Source: Aurifilum marmelostoma (Eukaryota; Ascomycota; Sordariomycetes; Diaporthales; Cryphonectriaceae). Taken from it: a DNA stretch of 64,000 nucleotides. Shown in pieces: positions 46,492 to 57,190 of the stretch. The notes beneath the pieces were generated by a model. That model saw only the letters and a program-made list of their open reading frames with translations. It was not told the origin of the DNA and ran no database searches. The DNA lies in contig JAMXSV010000003.1 in NCBI GenBank assembly GCA_027559495.1, positions 434,001 through 498,000 on the forward strand, given 5' to 3'. How positions within the stretch are numbered: the first letter of the stretch is position 1; the number at the start of each line of letters is the position of its first letter. Position numbers and translations under genes: made by a program.

Positions 46492-46514
46492 GGCTCCTTG
46501 TGGAACAAGGAGCC
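46492..46514. repeat. perfect 10-bp inverted repeat (hairpin), with third arm copy at 46441
   Basis: GGCTCCTTGT, a 3-nt loop GGA, then ACAAGGAGCC form a perfect hairpin. The same decamer GGCTCCTTGT also stands at 46441-46450, about 50 bp upstream. Confidence 0.8.
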
Positions 46515-47391
46515 GTCCTTCCAGGGCTGAGATGCTGAGTGAGCTAGATATCACTAGGCTACCGAGTTCTCGGGCAACATCATGGACAGGAAGAAGATAT
46601 GAGGCAGGAGTCACAAATGATCAGGCTCGAGTTTGAACTTGGGTTGTGTGGTATGCTTTGATTGCGCTGCGTAAATGCCTGCTTGCTGCCAATGGTTATT
46701 ATTCGATATCCCGATTTCATTTGCCACCTTAACCCATATCCATCCAGAACCGTTCCATTCCATCCCTTCCGCCCGGACTCCTCCCTATCGAACCATTTCC
46801 GCCACTTACCTGCCAAAGCCGTCAAACCATGTATGGCAGGCAAGGATCTCTCAACCCCTTCCACGACGCGCAAGTCTTCGGTTCACATGATCTCGCCCCT
46901 TCATGTAACCCATCTCGTCATGACGGAATACCCATACCAACAGAGTCCCAGGTATCCCGCGCCCACAAGGGAGAGTCTCTCTGGAAACTCATTCTTGCTG
47001 TATCTCTTCTTCTCTATATCTCCTTATGCCTCCCCCTGTCGCTCGTCTTCATCTCGGGCCCCCGGCCATGACGTCAATCTACCCATGACTGGTAGCTCGC
47101 CTCGTGTCCTGGCCTCTTCCGAGTGCATAACCGGGGGGGCTCATCACAGGCAGTTCTGAGCCCTCGGTCAAACGGTCTTCTGCCCATGTCACCATGTCGG
47201 CGGTCCAAAGAAGGCACCTAGCATGGCAGGACGGAGCCTCTTGTCACCCAAGCACCAAAACGGAAAGAAACGAAAGAATCAAAACTGACAAAACACTGCT
47301 CCTTCACCTCAAGTTGCGCTTCAATTGCAGCAAGATCCATTAAAATGGTAAATCAAAGTCGCAGGAATAGTACAAGGGAGCAGTTCCAAGA

Positions 47392-47394
<3 letters not shown>

Positions 47395-47422
<28 letters not shown>
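47395..47422. repeat. poly-A tract (28 A)
   Basis: A second uninterrupted 28-base A tract. No retroelement sequence or target duplication was found beside it. Confidence 0.9.
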
Positions 47423-48071
47423 GAAAAAATGAAAGGTATATCATTGGTGTGCAGTGACCGATGATGTGGGATTTCCATCGTCTCGTTGCTGTGGCAAGCC
47501 TAAGTGTGATTTCGGGGAAGGGGGATGGGGGGTTGTTCTGCTAGTGATACAAGAGCTTCCAGGGAGGTGAAAGCTCAGCTTCCCAACTTGTGCGAGCCTC
47601 AGGATCGGGACAAGAGCCAATCGTCCGTCGTGGCGTCGGGAGGCCGGGGGCCGGGCGCCCGTCGGAAGCACGAGGCGTGTCCGGGGAGAGGCAGCAAGTT
47701 CTTGTCGAGGTTGAATTAGGTGTTTGCTAGAGCCAGGGGTCCGTGACTCCGATCCCTGAGGAGTAATCTAGAAGGCCATCTAGACGTGTCGTCATAACGA
47801 GGCGTTACTGTCATTGGGGCATGGTTGACGGTCATCTCTGCCGGGTATGCGTCTATGAGGGTGGCTGAAAAAAAGAGATGAACCGTGGGTATCCAACCCT
47901 TCAAGAAAAGAGTCTGCATCCTGATCCAGTCAAGCTTACTCAGCCATGCCCCATGGGTGTGTTTGTGTGTGTCGTACGGCATAAAGTGGTCGCCCATGTG
48001 AGGTCTGCTGTGAAGAAAAGTTGTCCCGATCGACTTCCGATCTCGAGGTCCGTCTTGCCATTTGTTCCTTA

Positions 48072-48096
48072 TTTTTTTTTTGGGGGGGGGGGGGGG
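48072..48096. repeat. adjacent poly-T and poly-G tracts
   Basis: Ten T followed directly by fifteen G. The lengths are likely uncertain in the assembly. Confidence 0.85.
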
Positions 48097-48515
48097 TTGT
48101 TCTCTCGTTTTCTTTTGGTGCGTCGGATGCATCCTGTCGTCAGATCGTTTGTGATTGGCATCAGGTCTGATACGGCCATGTGCCAGACGTCAAGATGCGT
48201 GCTGAACTTATCGCTGTAAGCCGTGTGTTGCCGGGTGGTATTAGATCGCTCGGGCAGGAAAATAAAAAGAAGAAAGGACGAAAAGCTTTTCTTGCTCGGT
48301 GCGAGTGATGACCAAAATAGGAAGACCGCAGGAGACCGCAACCAGAACCGTCGCGGAGAATAAAGATAAAATAAAATAGAAATCCACCGCAGATGATAAT
48401 GAACCCGAAAGGAGAAAACATGCGCCGTAAAACGAAGAGATGATCGTTGCATGGAATGCTAGCAAGGGTATCGGTCGTCTCTCATCTCTCAAATTATCTG
48501 AGTGATAATCCGACC

Positions 48516-50655
48516 CTAGTGGGAGTAGAGGCTGCTGCTACCGCCGCTGCCGTTGAAGTTCTCAGACGAGTCTGCGCGAGACCCGGTCAGCAAATCCGAG
48601 TACGACTCCGAGGACGTCAGGTTTGACGAACCGCTTCCTCTCTGTGCGTGACCGTTCACACGGCGACCTCCAAACCCGCCCGAGGTCTCCCAGCCGCTCT
48701 CGGGTCCCCTGGGCTGGCGCTCGGGAGCGTTGCGAGCACTGAGGCCATTAACCCCAGGTCGCTGGCTGCCGATAGCGCCAGGGTTCTCGCGGGGGCGGCT
48801 CGTGTCGTAGGGGCCTTCAGCCACGCTCAGCGAGCTCAGGGTGTTTGTGACACCAGCGAGGCTGAGGTCTGATGCGCGGTGGTTAAGGCTGCTGCCAGGC
48901 GTGGTCGGAGTCGTGGTCATGCCCGGAAAGGCACCCGAGAGGTCAGGTCGCGATGACAGGCCCATCTCGCTGAGCCGCAGGGATGAGGTCGGGTAGGCTG
49001 AGTCCCGTGGGCTCGGGGTCCTCGCCTGCATCACGGGCCGTCCGAGCTCCGCCATGCTACGAATGGTTCGAAGGTTCGAGGCGCTGTTCAGCCCGTCAGG
49101 GCTGCCGTCGGGGAGCTCGAGTGCGGGGTTCCCATGTCGACTGATGGTGCCGTATCCGTTCGAGCTCGATGTCCGCTGCTCGCCAAAATCGATCGTGGCC
49201 GCGCGCGCCAGGCTCTTGCTGTTGCCAGGGTACTGGAGCTGCTCCACGGCAGAGACGGGCGTGTGGCTCGTGTTGATGGCCAGGCCTGGGGGAGCCATGC
49301 CCTCCTTCCAGACGATCGTGCACCGGTTCTCGTTGCTACCAAATGATTCGTGGTGTAGTCCCAGGTTGTGGGCCAGGACGTGGATCAGACGGCGCTCCTC
49401 AGGGGTGTTCGAAGCTTCGAAGGGCAGGTATTCGCGTATGGCATGATCCTCCTTATACTTTCGGAGCTGCACGTAGATCTCCAGCGTTCTCTCATCGTTC
49501 AGGTCAGGCATCTCCTCTGCACAGACAATTCATGGTCAGTTGGGACTTGGTGGCGTCGAGGAAATCTAGTAAAGAGTGCGACTCACTGGCTGGAGAGGTC
49601 CGCGAGGGGGTGACCTCGGCGGACTGGGCGATGAGGGACTGGAGGGAGCCCTGGTGCGCCAGGTTGATGGGGCGGTGCTGCTCTTCCAGCTGGCCCCGCT
49701 TCTGCCTCTTCTCCCGCTCTATGCGCTCCCGCTCGTGCTCGGGCAGCATCTTCTTGTACTCAACACGCAGCTTGCGACCATGCACGTCCAGCTGGTTCAT
49801 CCTGTCAATCACCTGTCTGGTCTCCTCGGCACTGGAAAAGTTGGCAAAGGCCAGGCCCCTGAAGACGCCGTTGTCGAAGTGGTAGTTGAACGCATAGGGC
49901 TGGGGCAAGTTCATCTCCATCATGATGGCCTGCAGGACTTCCTTGCGCACGTTGAAGGGGATGTTCTTGATCACGATGGCGGTGGGGATCAGGTCATCCT
50001 TCTTGTCGTGCTGGGAGCGGGCATCCTGGAACATGGACTGCTGTGCGCGCAGCTGCTCGAGATTATTCACAATGTGGCCGTAGGGGTGGTTCGCCACGGG
50101 CTGCGAGGGGTACCCGGGTTGGGCCTGCTGTTGGCCCTGGAGGCCCAGGGCGGGCTGGGCCGGCGAGTCGGACTGCTGCATCCAGTACTGTTTTGGGGGT
50201 GGCAGGTTAGTTAGTTTTCGGGGCGATGGGAGCTGTGGTCGGCCTAAACTGACGTCTGGAATTCCTGGCCTCCTGTTGATGGCGCGGGCGGACCTCAGGT
50301 CGGGGACAGGGCCGCTGACGGTGGCCGAGCCGCCGTTGTAGTTCCATGAGGTCTGGTTTCCAGTCATGTACTCGCCAGGCATACCCGAGACGGTGGGAGG
50401 AGCAGCCCTGCTGATGGTATCGAGGATCCCATAGGCATCCCTCATGGGGTACATGGAGGGCCCCTGCTGGCCCATGGAGTCAAGCTGCTGCGGCTGCTGC
50501 TGCCTCTGGTTGGACTGGCGGGAGACGCCCATGCCAGAGGGAAGAGTGGCGTAGCCGTTCCTCGTCGAGGTTGGGGAGCGGTTTCCCAGCCCACCGCCGT
50601 AGGGGCCATATGCGGCAAAGCTGTCCGCCTGCTGAGGATGGCTCATGATGGTCAT
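48516..50655 (-). CDS. RRM + R3H RNA-binding protein (Pin4/Cip1-like)
   Basis: Predicted cytoplasmic RNA-binding regulator similar to fungal Pin4/Cip1/Cip2 proteins. Exons 50655-49587 and 49516-48516 with a 70-nt phase-1 intron give 689 residues. A Gln/Pro/Gly-rich N-terminus precedes an RRM (about 222-300) with RNP2-like AIVIKNIPFN and RNP1-like FRGLAFANF. Next come a charged helix (EHERERIEREKRQKRGQ) and an R3H domain beginning in exon 2 (about 375-425: EERRLIHVLAHNLGLHHES, CTIVWKEG). The long Ser-rich tail has many SP/TP sites, fitting phospho-regulation. A further 66-nt in-frame intron is likely at 50188-50253 (GTCAGT...CTAAC...AACAG); removal gives 667 residues joining GIPD to YWMQQ. A second ATG lies three codons downstream. 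The 5' flank is long and CT/GA-rich. Confidence 0.85.
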
Positions 50656-51601
50656 AGATGCGCGTGACCGCTGGGCGTGTATCTCTCGTTCTCGTCACCG
50701 GCTGTGGATGGTCCGCTGCGCTTCACCCTGACAGCCTGCCTGATGGGATGAGAGGCAAGCTGTTCCGACCGGACAAGGTGAAGCCTCGCGACGGTCGCGC
50801 TGGCCTGGGCTGGGGTGAAGGAGGGGGAGGTGGGAGAAGTGGTGGTCCGTCGAACTCGAAGAAGCACGTCAGGGTTGCGAGAGAGAGAGGTAGAGAGATC
50901 TGCAGGTCGGAAGTCAGAGACAGTGCCAGATATCAAGACGGCGGCTATAGTGTGCTTGGGGGAGGGGGGTTGCAGTGGGCGGGGGGAGAAATGCTCGAAT
51001 AGGAGAGGGGAAAGCAGATAAGCCAAGAGGGCAAGGGGCTGGAAAAGGGATCCTCACCGTCGGGATCGGGATTGCGGTTGACGGGAATGGAGGAAATCTC
51101 GTTGAGTGGGGAGGAAACAGGGAGTGATGGTCCCCTTTATTATTTTGATGAGGCCTCCCCTGAAGGCGGTCAGGTGAATGAGGCACGGCGAAGTGCGAGG
51201 GAGGAGGCCAAGTAGGGCACAACGAGACTGAAGACGTCGACGACGGGAGGGGGTGGCGGCACGCGGAGGGAGGCGCCAGAGGTCGTCGAGCTCGAGGGAT
51301 GAGGCTCAACGGTGTGTTGTCGACAGGTCGAGGAGGTTTGGGGGGATCAGACCGTACTGTGGTATCTAACCTCTGCCCCTTTTGGTCGACTGCGCCAGGA
51401 CGGACCCAAGGTGCAAAAAAAAATATGGGTCTGAAAAATATTGGCCTGGTGGTGGTAGTAGGAGGTTAGGCGGATCGTTGGTGACTAGGGATTTTCGAGG
51501 TCAGGCCTGCTATGAACAGGCGAGGGTGACGGGCCAGAGACGAAATAGGAAAGGTCGCCAAAGGCCTGGGAAGAGAAAGTGAGAGGACGAGAGGAAGGAA
51601 G

Positions 51602-51647
51602 GAAAAAAAAAAAAAAAAGAAAGAAAAAAAAAAAAAAAAAAAAAAAA
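51602..51647. repeat. interrupted poly-A tract
   Basis: A runs of 16, 3 and about 24 separated by single G, in the upstream region of the RRM/R3H gene. Confidence 0.85.
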
Positions 51648-54064
51648 GAGGCGCGCACAGAGAAAGGGAGAAGTTGCGCGCACACACTTTGGACACGTTA
51701 GCAGATGCAGAAAAGGCAAATAAATGTGTGTGATCTTGTGTCGCGCGTCGAGGAGGGAAGGAGAGCGGGAGGGAAACGTCAATATTGTCGTGTTTTCGAG
51801 GGTAAAGTCGTAAAGGTGGGAGGTGTGGAAAGTTTGGGTGTGAGGTAAGGTGAGGAGGGGGAGGAGAGGCGGAGTTGAGGAGAGGGGGGGTGGCCAACCT
51901 TGGAAGGTCGAAGTTGGAGTCGAAGTTGAGACGAGACCGGACGAAGTGAGGTGTTGAGTTGGCAGGGAGGCCAGGTCGAATCGTGGGTGAAAAGACTAGA
52001 AGGGGGGGGGTGGTGTGGTGAGGAGGGAGAGAAAGGCCGATTCAGGACTGGGGGCAGCCCTGAAGTTACAGCAGTAGGGAGGAAATTTGGAAGGGAATGG
52101 TGTGCGGCTACCTGCTGATTGCCGCTACGACTGGCGCTGCTGCACCCGCTGAGGATGCATGCAATGGGCTGGTTGGGAGGGGTTGGTCAGGAGGGCACCC
52201 GACGAGTTCCAGTGGGAGGGGGGTTGCTGGGGGCTAGCACGCTGTAGGGGCGGGATGCAGCACCACTAGCTGTAGCGATTATACCATGCCAGTGAGTGCT
52301 TGGTACTATAGTGTCTGGTCTGCGCGCTGTTGACAGGGATGGACGGTGGTGTAAAGGGGGGCCTTGTTTTGGGGGGTGCCTCAATGGTCACGACTGGGGA
52401 TCATGCCTCGAGAATTTGACTCACAGGTGTGGTAGGTGCTTAGCCGGCCCAAGGGGTTGTCAGAGTCGTAAATTATGCCTGACCAACTAAATACCTGCGT
52501 TGAGGAACCTTAGAGACAGGACGTGAAATTTGTTTGTTGATTGGTATGTGGAAGGTTTCTGGTTCGTCGTTGGTGGCTGCTGTCGCGCGCTCAGTGCGGG
52601 AGAAGTATTTGTGATAGCGTAGGTGCGCGTGCTGTCACTGTCAGGCTTAACAACTCCGCCCCAGATTAGCGAGACTTCACTGTACAGGGATTTGCCCTTC
52701 CAGAAGGAAAACGGCGGCAGCCAGGCCAGAAGGAACGGGACGAGCAGCACAGGACGGTGGGGCCAATCACCCGTAACTAGGTTTCCCGACAAGGGGAGGG
52801 ATTCACCAGAGGAGCACGAGGGGGGGGGGGATCCAACCTGAATTGAGTTCCAAGATCTAGGAAAAGCAAAAACAAAAAGAGAGAGAAAAAAATGATTAGA
52901 AAATTTAAAAATTGAACAAAAAAGGGGGGCCGCTGCAAATTAATTACCTCCTCCTAGTTGTTAATGCGCATGCATAATCTCGCAGTATTCTCGCTAGTAG
53001 GCAGAGGAAAGGCATACTCTAAATTTCTCTGGTTCACATATCTTATAATACTTCTTTTACTTGGCTAAATACTCCTCTGTAGTACGGGTTTACCTATAGA
53101 TGTGTATAGATATGTGTCTTGTAAAGTGACTGATTCTCTTCCATGTCACTCGCTCGAGAGCGCTAACATTCAGCCAAGTAATGTCTGTGCGAGGTTGTTA
53201 AGCTTTAGCTCGGACATCCCGAACCAGATCGGTCGATCCATCTCCATCCAGGCCTACCTTCCTTCGCGTGCAGCCTCAGATGGGACCCTCTCTTTCTCTG
53301 CTCCCCTTCTGTCTCGTCAACACTTGGTCACTGCTTTTCCACATCTGCTGCAAGATCGGAAGCACGAACAAGCCATGGCTATAGGACACGGCGTTTTGCT
53401 TTCAGAGCTGACGGCCACATCATCTCGCCTCAGGCAGGCGATCTTGCATGCATTGGCTGCGATGGCTTGCATAAAAACATCTTGTTCTCCTCCTTGTTCT
53501 GTGCATTGCCTGCACTCTTGGGTCAGCCACATCCGATGCAACAGAGGCACCATGACGACTGATCAGGGGTGACTATGGGATGGAACCCCTCCTTGGACCC
53601 AGCTCGAGATCCGTCCGTTGTCTCGGCTCCGTGCTGCAGCTGCACTCCCTCGAGCCACCCTTTCCAGGGAGACTGCAACTCTTTTATTGTTGTTTTCCCT
53701 TCGTTTCCTTCTTCTTCTTATTCATCTCAGCCGCAGTCTGGTATCTGAACAAGATTCCCGCCTGCAGGTCTATTTTATGGGGCGCATACTTAGCTGTGAG
53801 CTTCACCCTAATGACCTGTCTGCTGATCATGTGCTCGGGTTCGGACGCGTATAGAAAGGAAGACTTCATCTTCCCTTTGGCCTTCTTCTGGGCCAGGTGA
53901 TCTCCACGACGAGACCGCAAGGACCAACACGAATGTCTCGCCCGGCGCCCACAGCAGCTGACCTTGTACCACGTTGGGCAAGATCGGCCAGAGGCGAACG
54001 ACGCTTATCCCATTTCAACCCCCTCTACCAGTATATCGACTTCCCAGGTCGACGCGATCCCCAG

Positions 54065-54084
54065 CCCCGGGTACGTACCCGGGG
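54065..54084. repeat. perfect 20-bp palindrome
   Basis: CCCCGGGTACGTACCCGGGG is its own reverse complement with no spacer. It lies in a gene-poor stretch. Confidence 0.9.
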
Positions 54085-57000
54085 ATACACGACAGGCGTT
54101 TGCATCACCCAGACGCCTGTGTGCTTGGCAACTTACCAATGTGACGGGCCAGGGAGGGGGGGTTCTGGTTCCTAGTCACAAGCGCCTCCCAGATATCATC
54201 GTCGCAGCATTGCTCGTCGTCAGTCCGTACCCGACATGCCAAGATCTCTGCGGGACAGCCCTGCTTGGATCATCGACAGCCTCTTTCGCTTACGCACGTG
54301 GCAAGGTCACATCAGAATTTCCGGCCACTGCTACTGACGGAGCCGTGGCTGTCCCCTGATGGCGCGCCGTCACGAGAGAAGTGGGCGCCGGCGGGGTGGA
54401 TGTCCGGTCCAGTCCAAAAATACTGCACCAATCTCGCGGGCTCCCGGATTGGGCTGTGACAGTTGGTCGTTGATGTCCAACTCTGCACAAATCCGCTGTG
54501 GACAGCCCACGGACTCAACGAAATGCGAACCAGTGTCTATGTTGATCGCCTGGGCCTTGCTGGGGGCCAGACACGACACGTCCCCAAAGATCAATTGATG
54601 CTCGACCGGCTCTTCCGCAACAAAGTGCTGACCCAGCTACACGGAACTTGCCCGATCAGCCCTGCCGCTTACATCGGAGATAAGTGTCCAAAACAGCACT
54701 GTGTTGCAATGACTCTAACGCAGCCACGGGACAGCATACAGGGAAGAAGGGTAGAGCAAGACAAAAAGAGACAAGAAAAAGATCCACGCAGATATGCAAC
54801 AACGCATACACTATCCGTCATGTGACCCTTCCCAACATAAAAAAGCAATGCACACAGTAACCTGACAGCACCATCGCTGTCGATCACCCGAATGCCTCCA
54901 GGTATCACTGAGCTGCTATGCAATTACACAATCACCACTTTGTTTGAGAGCATGTACAAGGCAAACAAGTCGGCGAAATCGTGGAGGAGCCGTGGAACTA
55001 GGCTTCGATGACCCTTCTAGCGTTTCCAGGGTGAGAAATCCGGGTGGGCCCTGGCTCGTCGCCAGCAGAAGCTCCCAATCTGCCAATCTCCGGCTCACGA
55101 TGATTTCCACGTATTTGAGCCGACAGAGTGACCCCCCCTGAACGGTCAGTGGAGAAGGGGGCAGGAGAGCTCGGGCCAGATGTTCTAGAAGCATGTCAAT
55201 GATCTGCAAGAGATCACGGCACGAGCGTCGACGTCGACCACGACCTGATGGCACTGGCGTTATGGCTGGGATGTAGGGCACGGCTCCGTACACTCCTCGT
55301 GTCGGTAGATTGAGGCTCTCTGCCGTGAGGAAAACCCCCCTGTTCCGGTTGTGTTTACCGGTGATGAACAAGCTTTGGCCGAAATGAACAAAGATGGACT
55401 GTGCACGTTAGTGACTGCGACGCTGCTAACCGCCCATGCTCGTGCCTGCGCCGGCGCCTTGCCATGTGTTTACGGAACAGCGCCCTCCGGAGATGCCACC
55501 TGTCGTCTTCCAGGCAAAACGTGTCCAAAATGTCACACTCGGACTTCTACGCGCGAACATGCTAGGAAATTGGGTTCGAATACTGCCCACAGACGTCCCA
55601 GCTGTAATATTGATAAGATATAATTAGACCAGGCATGGATGAATGCAGAAACAAGCGGATTCCTCAGCATCAATCACGGATATTCGAACTACTCGGGACC
55701 ATTGCGTGTAATAGTCAAAGACTCTGGTGACTCAGCAATCAATAGCCCCCCGGCTTGTCCCGGCGCAGCTCGCACATAGTACGTGACGCTATGTTGCAAT
55801 GCAGGTTGCAGTGCATCAAATAGCTGCTGACGACACGCAGCCCTCCCGAGGTCCCAGCAAGGGTGATGCATGCCATCTGCTTTGGCAGACAACACGTTGT
55901 TCAACTCTGGCGCCCTAGCATGGAGGGTCAGGGAAGGGTTTCTTTTTGAGTATGAAGGTAGCTTATTGTGTATAGGTAGAAGTCATACATCTCCTCATAG
56001 GCCCGGGAACACCTGAGAAGATAACAAACGCTCTTTCTGTCGTTCAAGCCTTGTTCTGAGTTGTTCCAAGCCAAGCCTGTAACTCGATTTTACGCGTTTT
56101 CTATCCACGAGTCACTTGAAGTGCAAATGGGTCTGAAGATTCTGAGCAGCAAAGCGAAACAAGTACCCGACCTGCTGTGAGAAGGTTACGGCCGTTCATG
56201 TTGGCAATGCGTTGTACAGATCGTGATAAATCTTTGCTGAGCTCTGACCTGTTCTATGATAATTAGTAAACTTCTCTTGGTCCTATGAACTGTCAGCGTG
56301 GAGCTTTGTCCTGATGAACCCTCCATCCAGACAGAAGTACACAATGAATTTGTCATAGCCAAACTCACACAAGCCATTGAATATTTACATTATCTCAAAT
56401 CTCTTGAAGGTTTTTTTTGAGCGTTTCAACTGGTCGAGTCCCACCAAGTCTTCGACTGTCTCTTATTTTTGCACTTCTTTGTTCTTCTCCAGAGCCCTCC
56501 CACATATCTCTCGATCTCTCCATGTATCCTTTCCTTGAAAGGCTGCGGGACGTCTTTGACACAGCAACGGCCTGCACAAAGACGCGGGCATGGGACCGTT
56601 TATCCTGTCCGTAAGTATATCTTTTCATAGCAACCTGCCTAGACTTGATGGTGTGGTGATTGTTGGTTTTACGGACGTACTCGAGATGCTTGACAATTAT
56701 GCCTCATGCCCGTATTGAGTGGCTTTGTCGCAGTAGAAGCCTTCAAGGCTGTCAATGAGGCGTGTCTCTTGACACTGAGACGTGTAGATGCGTCTTATTT
56801 GACTGGCCATGAAATCCTCACTAGATACTCGCAGAAGGATGTTTGACACAGGTTCTGAGCGTACTCGTCCCACTTCTATATCATCTCTGTGAATCTTGTG
56901 ACTGTTTGTCACTCACTGTTCAACCCAACCTTGCCTCACGTATCTCTCTACCAGCCAGTCATTATACTCTCTCCTCTGCTCTCGTGACAATGCAAACCTC

Positions 57001-57090
57001 TTGAATATCCTATCCTCAAACCGTCTTCTTCTGCCGAGTTCATCAGGAACCCCTCTCCCCCAAAGCTTATCTCGTGCGACAAACCTATTC

Positions 57091-57098
57091 TATAAAGG
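57091..57098 (+). promoter_or_regulatory. TATA box of the 628-residue orphan gene
   Basis: TATAAAGG lies 100 bp upstream of the ATG at 57191, a normal distance for a fungal TATA promoter with a short leader. Confidence 0.55.
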
Positions 57099-57190
57099 CA
57101 CGAACGACACAACGAGGAGTGAACTAGAAGAAGCTGATAATTCACGCCTCACAAGAACGTTGATTCGGTTGATCCCGGCTATTCATCGTC

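Larger units (their letters stand above)
46022..48515. other. intergenic region, 2.5 kb
   Basis: Contains a hairpin-forming inverted repeat at 46492-46514, a 28-base A tract at 47395-47422 and a T/G homopolymer pair at 48072-48096. Open frames (for example 46662-47159) are low complexity and not called. Confidence 0.5.
50656..57190. other. gene-poor region, 6.5 kb
   Basis: The first 1.5 kb is probably the long leader and promoter of the RRM/R3H gene (GA-rich on the plus strand, A tracts at 51602-51647). The rest holds no supported gene. It includes an AT-rich patch (52850-53110), a perfect 20-bp palindrome (54065-54084) and scattered small frames without family matches (53102-53572, 53580-53900, 54916-55371). 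Confidence 0.5.

Noticed and set aside
46662..47159. 165-codon plus-strand frame
   Set aside because: Pro/Ser/His-rich, low complexity, and no conserved motif or start context.
53580..53900. 106-codon frame with two hydrophobic stretches
   Set aside because: The hydrophobicity comes from pyrimidine-rich DNA (TTC/CTT codons), and no family resemblance was seen.
55565..55590. B-box-like GGGTTCGAATAC as part of a tRNA
   Set aside because: No matching T stem, acceptor stem or A box around it.
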